From: Chloroflexota bacterium
GTDB taxonomy: Bacteria; Chloroflexota; Anaerolineae; Aggregatilineales; Phototrophicaceae
Reading direction: 5' to 3'
Length of the DNA: 64,000 nt
Assembly (NCBI GenBank): GCA_011523545.1
Contig: WTGN01000013.1
Coordinates: 16,877-80,876 of the forward strand
Shown here: in pieces, positions 63,668 to 64,000 of the stretch
How positions within the stretch are numbered: the first letter of the stretch is position 1
How the letters are laid out: every line of letters starts with the position of its first letter
Made by a program: the position numbers and the translations under genes
The notes under the pieces: model-generated
Told to the model about the DNA's origin: nothing
Seen by the model: only the letters and a program-made list of their open reading frames with translations
The model's database searches: none

Positions 63668-64000
63668 CCGCTCTCACCTTTCATGAACCTGCTGGATTCC
63701 AACTGCAACTAAACCGAAATTCGTAGGGGCGAGAGACGGTTAGTGTCTACGCTACCCTTGTCTCGCCCTACGAGCACACACAGTCGCAAGCAGGGGCGAC
63801 CGGCGGTCAGTGTCGGCGCTCAGTGTCGGCGGTCAGTGTCGGCGGTCAGTGTCTACGCGACCTACGCGACCTACGCGAACTTCGCTATCCTTGCCTCGCC
63901 CTAAAACACATACACACTAACGCAAGCACGGGCGCTCAAGGGCTTTCGTGTTATCATTAACCTAGCAATTCATTGATTCGCGCGACCAGAGAAGAGCGGA
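63668..64000. repeat. Non-coding right edge with short tandem repeats
   Basis: This 333-bp stretch has no convincing gene. At 63721-63771 an imperfect GTAGGGGCGAGAGAC and GTCTCGCCCTAC pair resembles the hairpin family. At 63801-63852 a 13-mer CGGCGGTCAGTGT is repeated four times (one copy has CGCT). It is followed by a 9-mer CTACGCGAC three times (63853-63879, last copy ending GAA). TTCGCTATCCTTGCCTCGCC resembles the earlier repeats. Confidence 0.75.

Noticed and set aside
63801..63879. CRISPR or origin iterons
   Set aside because: Units are 13 and 9 bp, contiguous, without spacers, AT-rich DNA or dnaA nearby.

Overview
The window is about 60% GC and densely packed, and looks like a Chloroflexota chromosome (Anaerolineae-like is my best guess). 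Three things point there. Secreted proteins carry Thr/Pro-rich linkers (TATPT-type) at 31.7 kb and 35.8 kb. A coenzyme F420 biosynthesis set sits in an otherwise bacterial gene background. ABC oligopeptide-type transporters are used beside carbohydrate-active enzymes. No phage, IS element or CRISPR array is visible. The assignment is inference; no rRNA is present.

Region A (1-23.2 kb) looks like a utilisation locus for a sulfated, anhydrosugar-containing glycan. It has four paralogous GH117-type five-bladed-propeller glycosidases (one running off the left edge), a type I sulfatase and a second putative glycosidase. It also has a complete but dispersed Opp/Dpp-type ABC importer: OppB, OppC, two tandem binding proteins, OppD and OppF. 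The catabolic enzymes are an enolase-superfamily protein, a zinc-dependent dehydrogenase, a KduD-like SDR and a GMC oxidoreductase. A GntR/FadR-type regulator lies inside. Four near-identical palindromes (ATTGT-NN-ACAAT) sit in front of the transcription units and look like its operators. GH117 releases 3,6-anhydro-L-galactose from agar-type oligosaccharides, so the enzymes fit an anhydrogalactose route to 2-keto-3-deoxygluconate.

Region B (23.3-40 kb) is mostly housekeeping: tRNA-Val, dcd, argS, a methyltransferase, an ABC exporter, a large putative glycosidase with a lipoprotein partner, a DUF971 protein, a MaoC-like hydratase, galT, a beta-lactamase-fold SH3 protein, tRNA-Leu with a terminator, a DivIC-like protein, ygfZ, gmk and folD.

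Region C (40-63.7 kb) is a purine-catabolism island on the plus strand: 8-oxoguanine deaminase, adenine deaminase, YgeY, YgeW-type carbamoyltransferase, carbamate kinase, two fold-type-II PLP enzymes, SsnA, and a xanthine-dehydrogenase-type enzyme (FAD and 2Fe-2S domains fused in one gene, molybdenum subunit in another). Inside it is a compact F420 cassette: NpdG, CofE, an FbiB-C-like nitroreductase, CofD, CofC and an LLM-class oxidoreductase. Between the two dehydrogenase genes is a 584-residue protein whose C-terminal third looks like a nucleoside phosphorylase/AMP nucleosidase domain fused to an unrecognised helical N-terminal region. Together the genes suggest purine nucleotides or bases stripped, deaminated, oxidised and opened, with ATP recovered through carbamoyl phosphate and F420 as a possible electron carrier.

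Intergenic regions carry a family of 21-nt hairpins (GGGCG-N4-N3-N4'-CGCCC) whose stems vary by compensatory changes, an 80-bp tandem duplication that includes the end of ygeY, and a cluster of short tandem repeats at the right edge.
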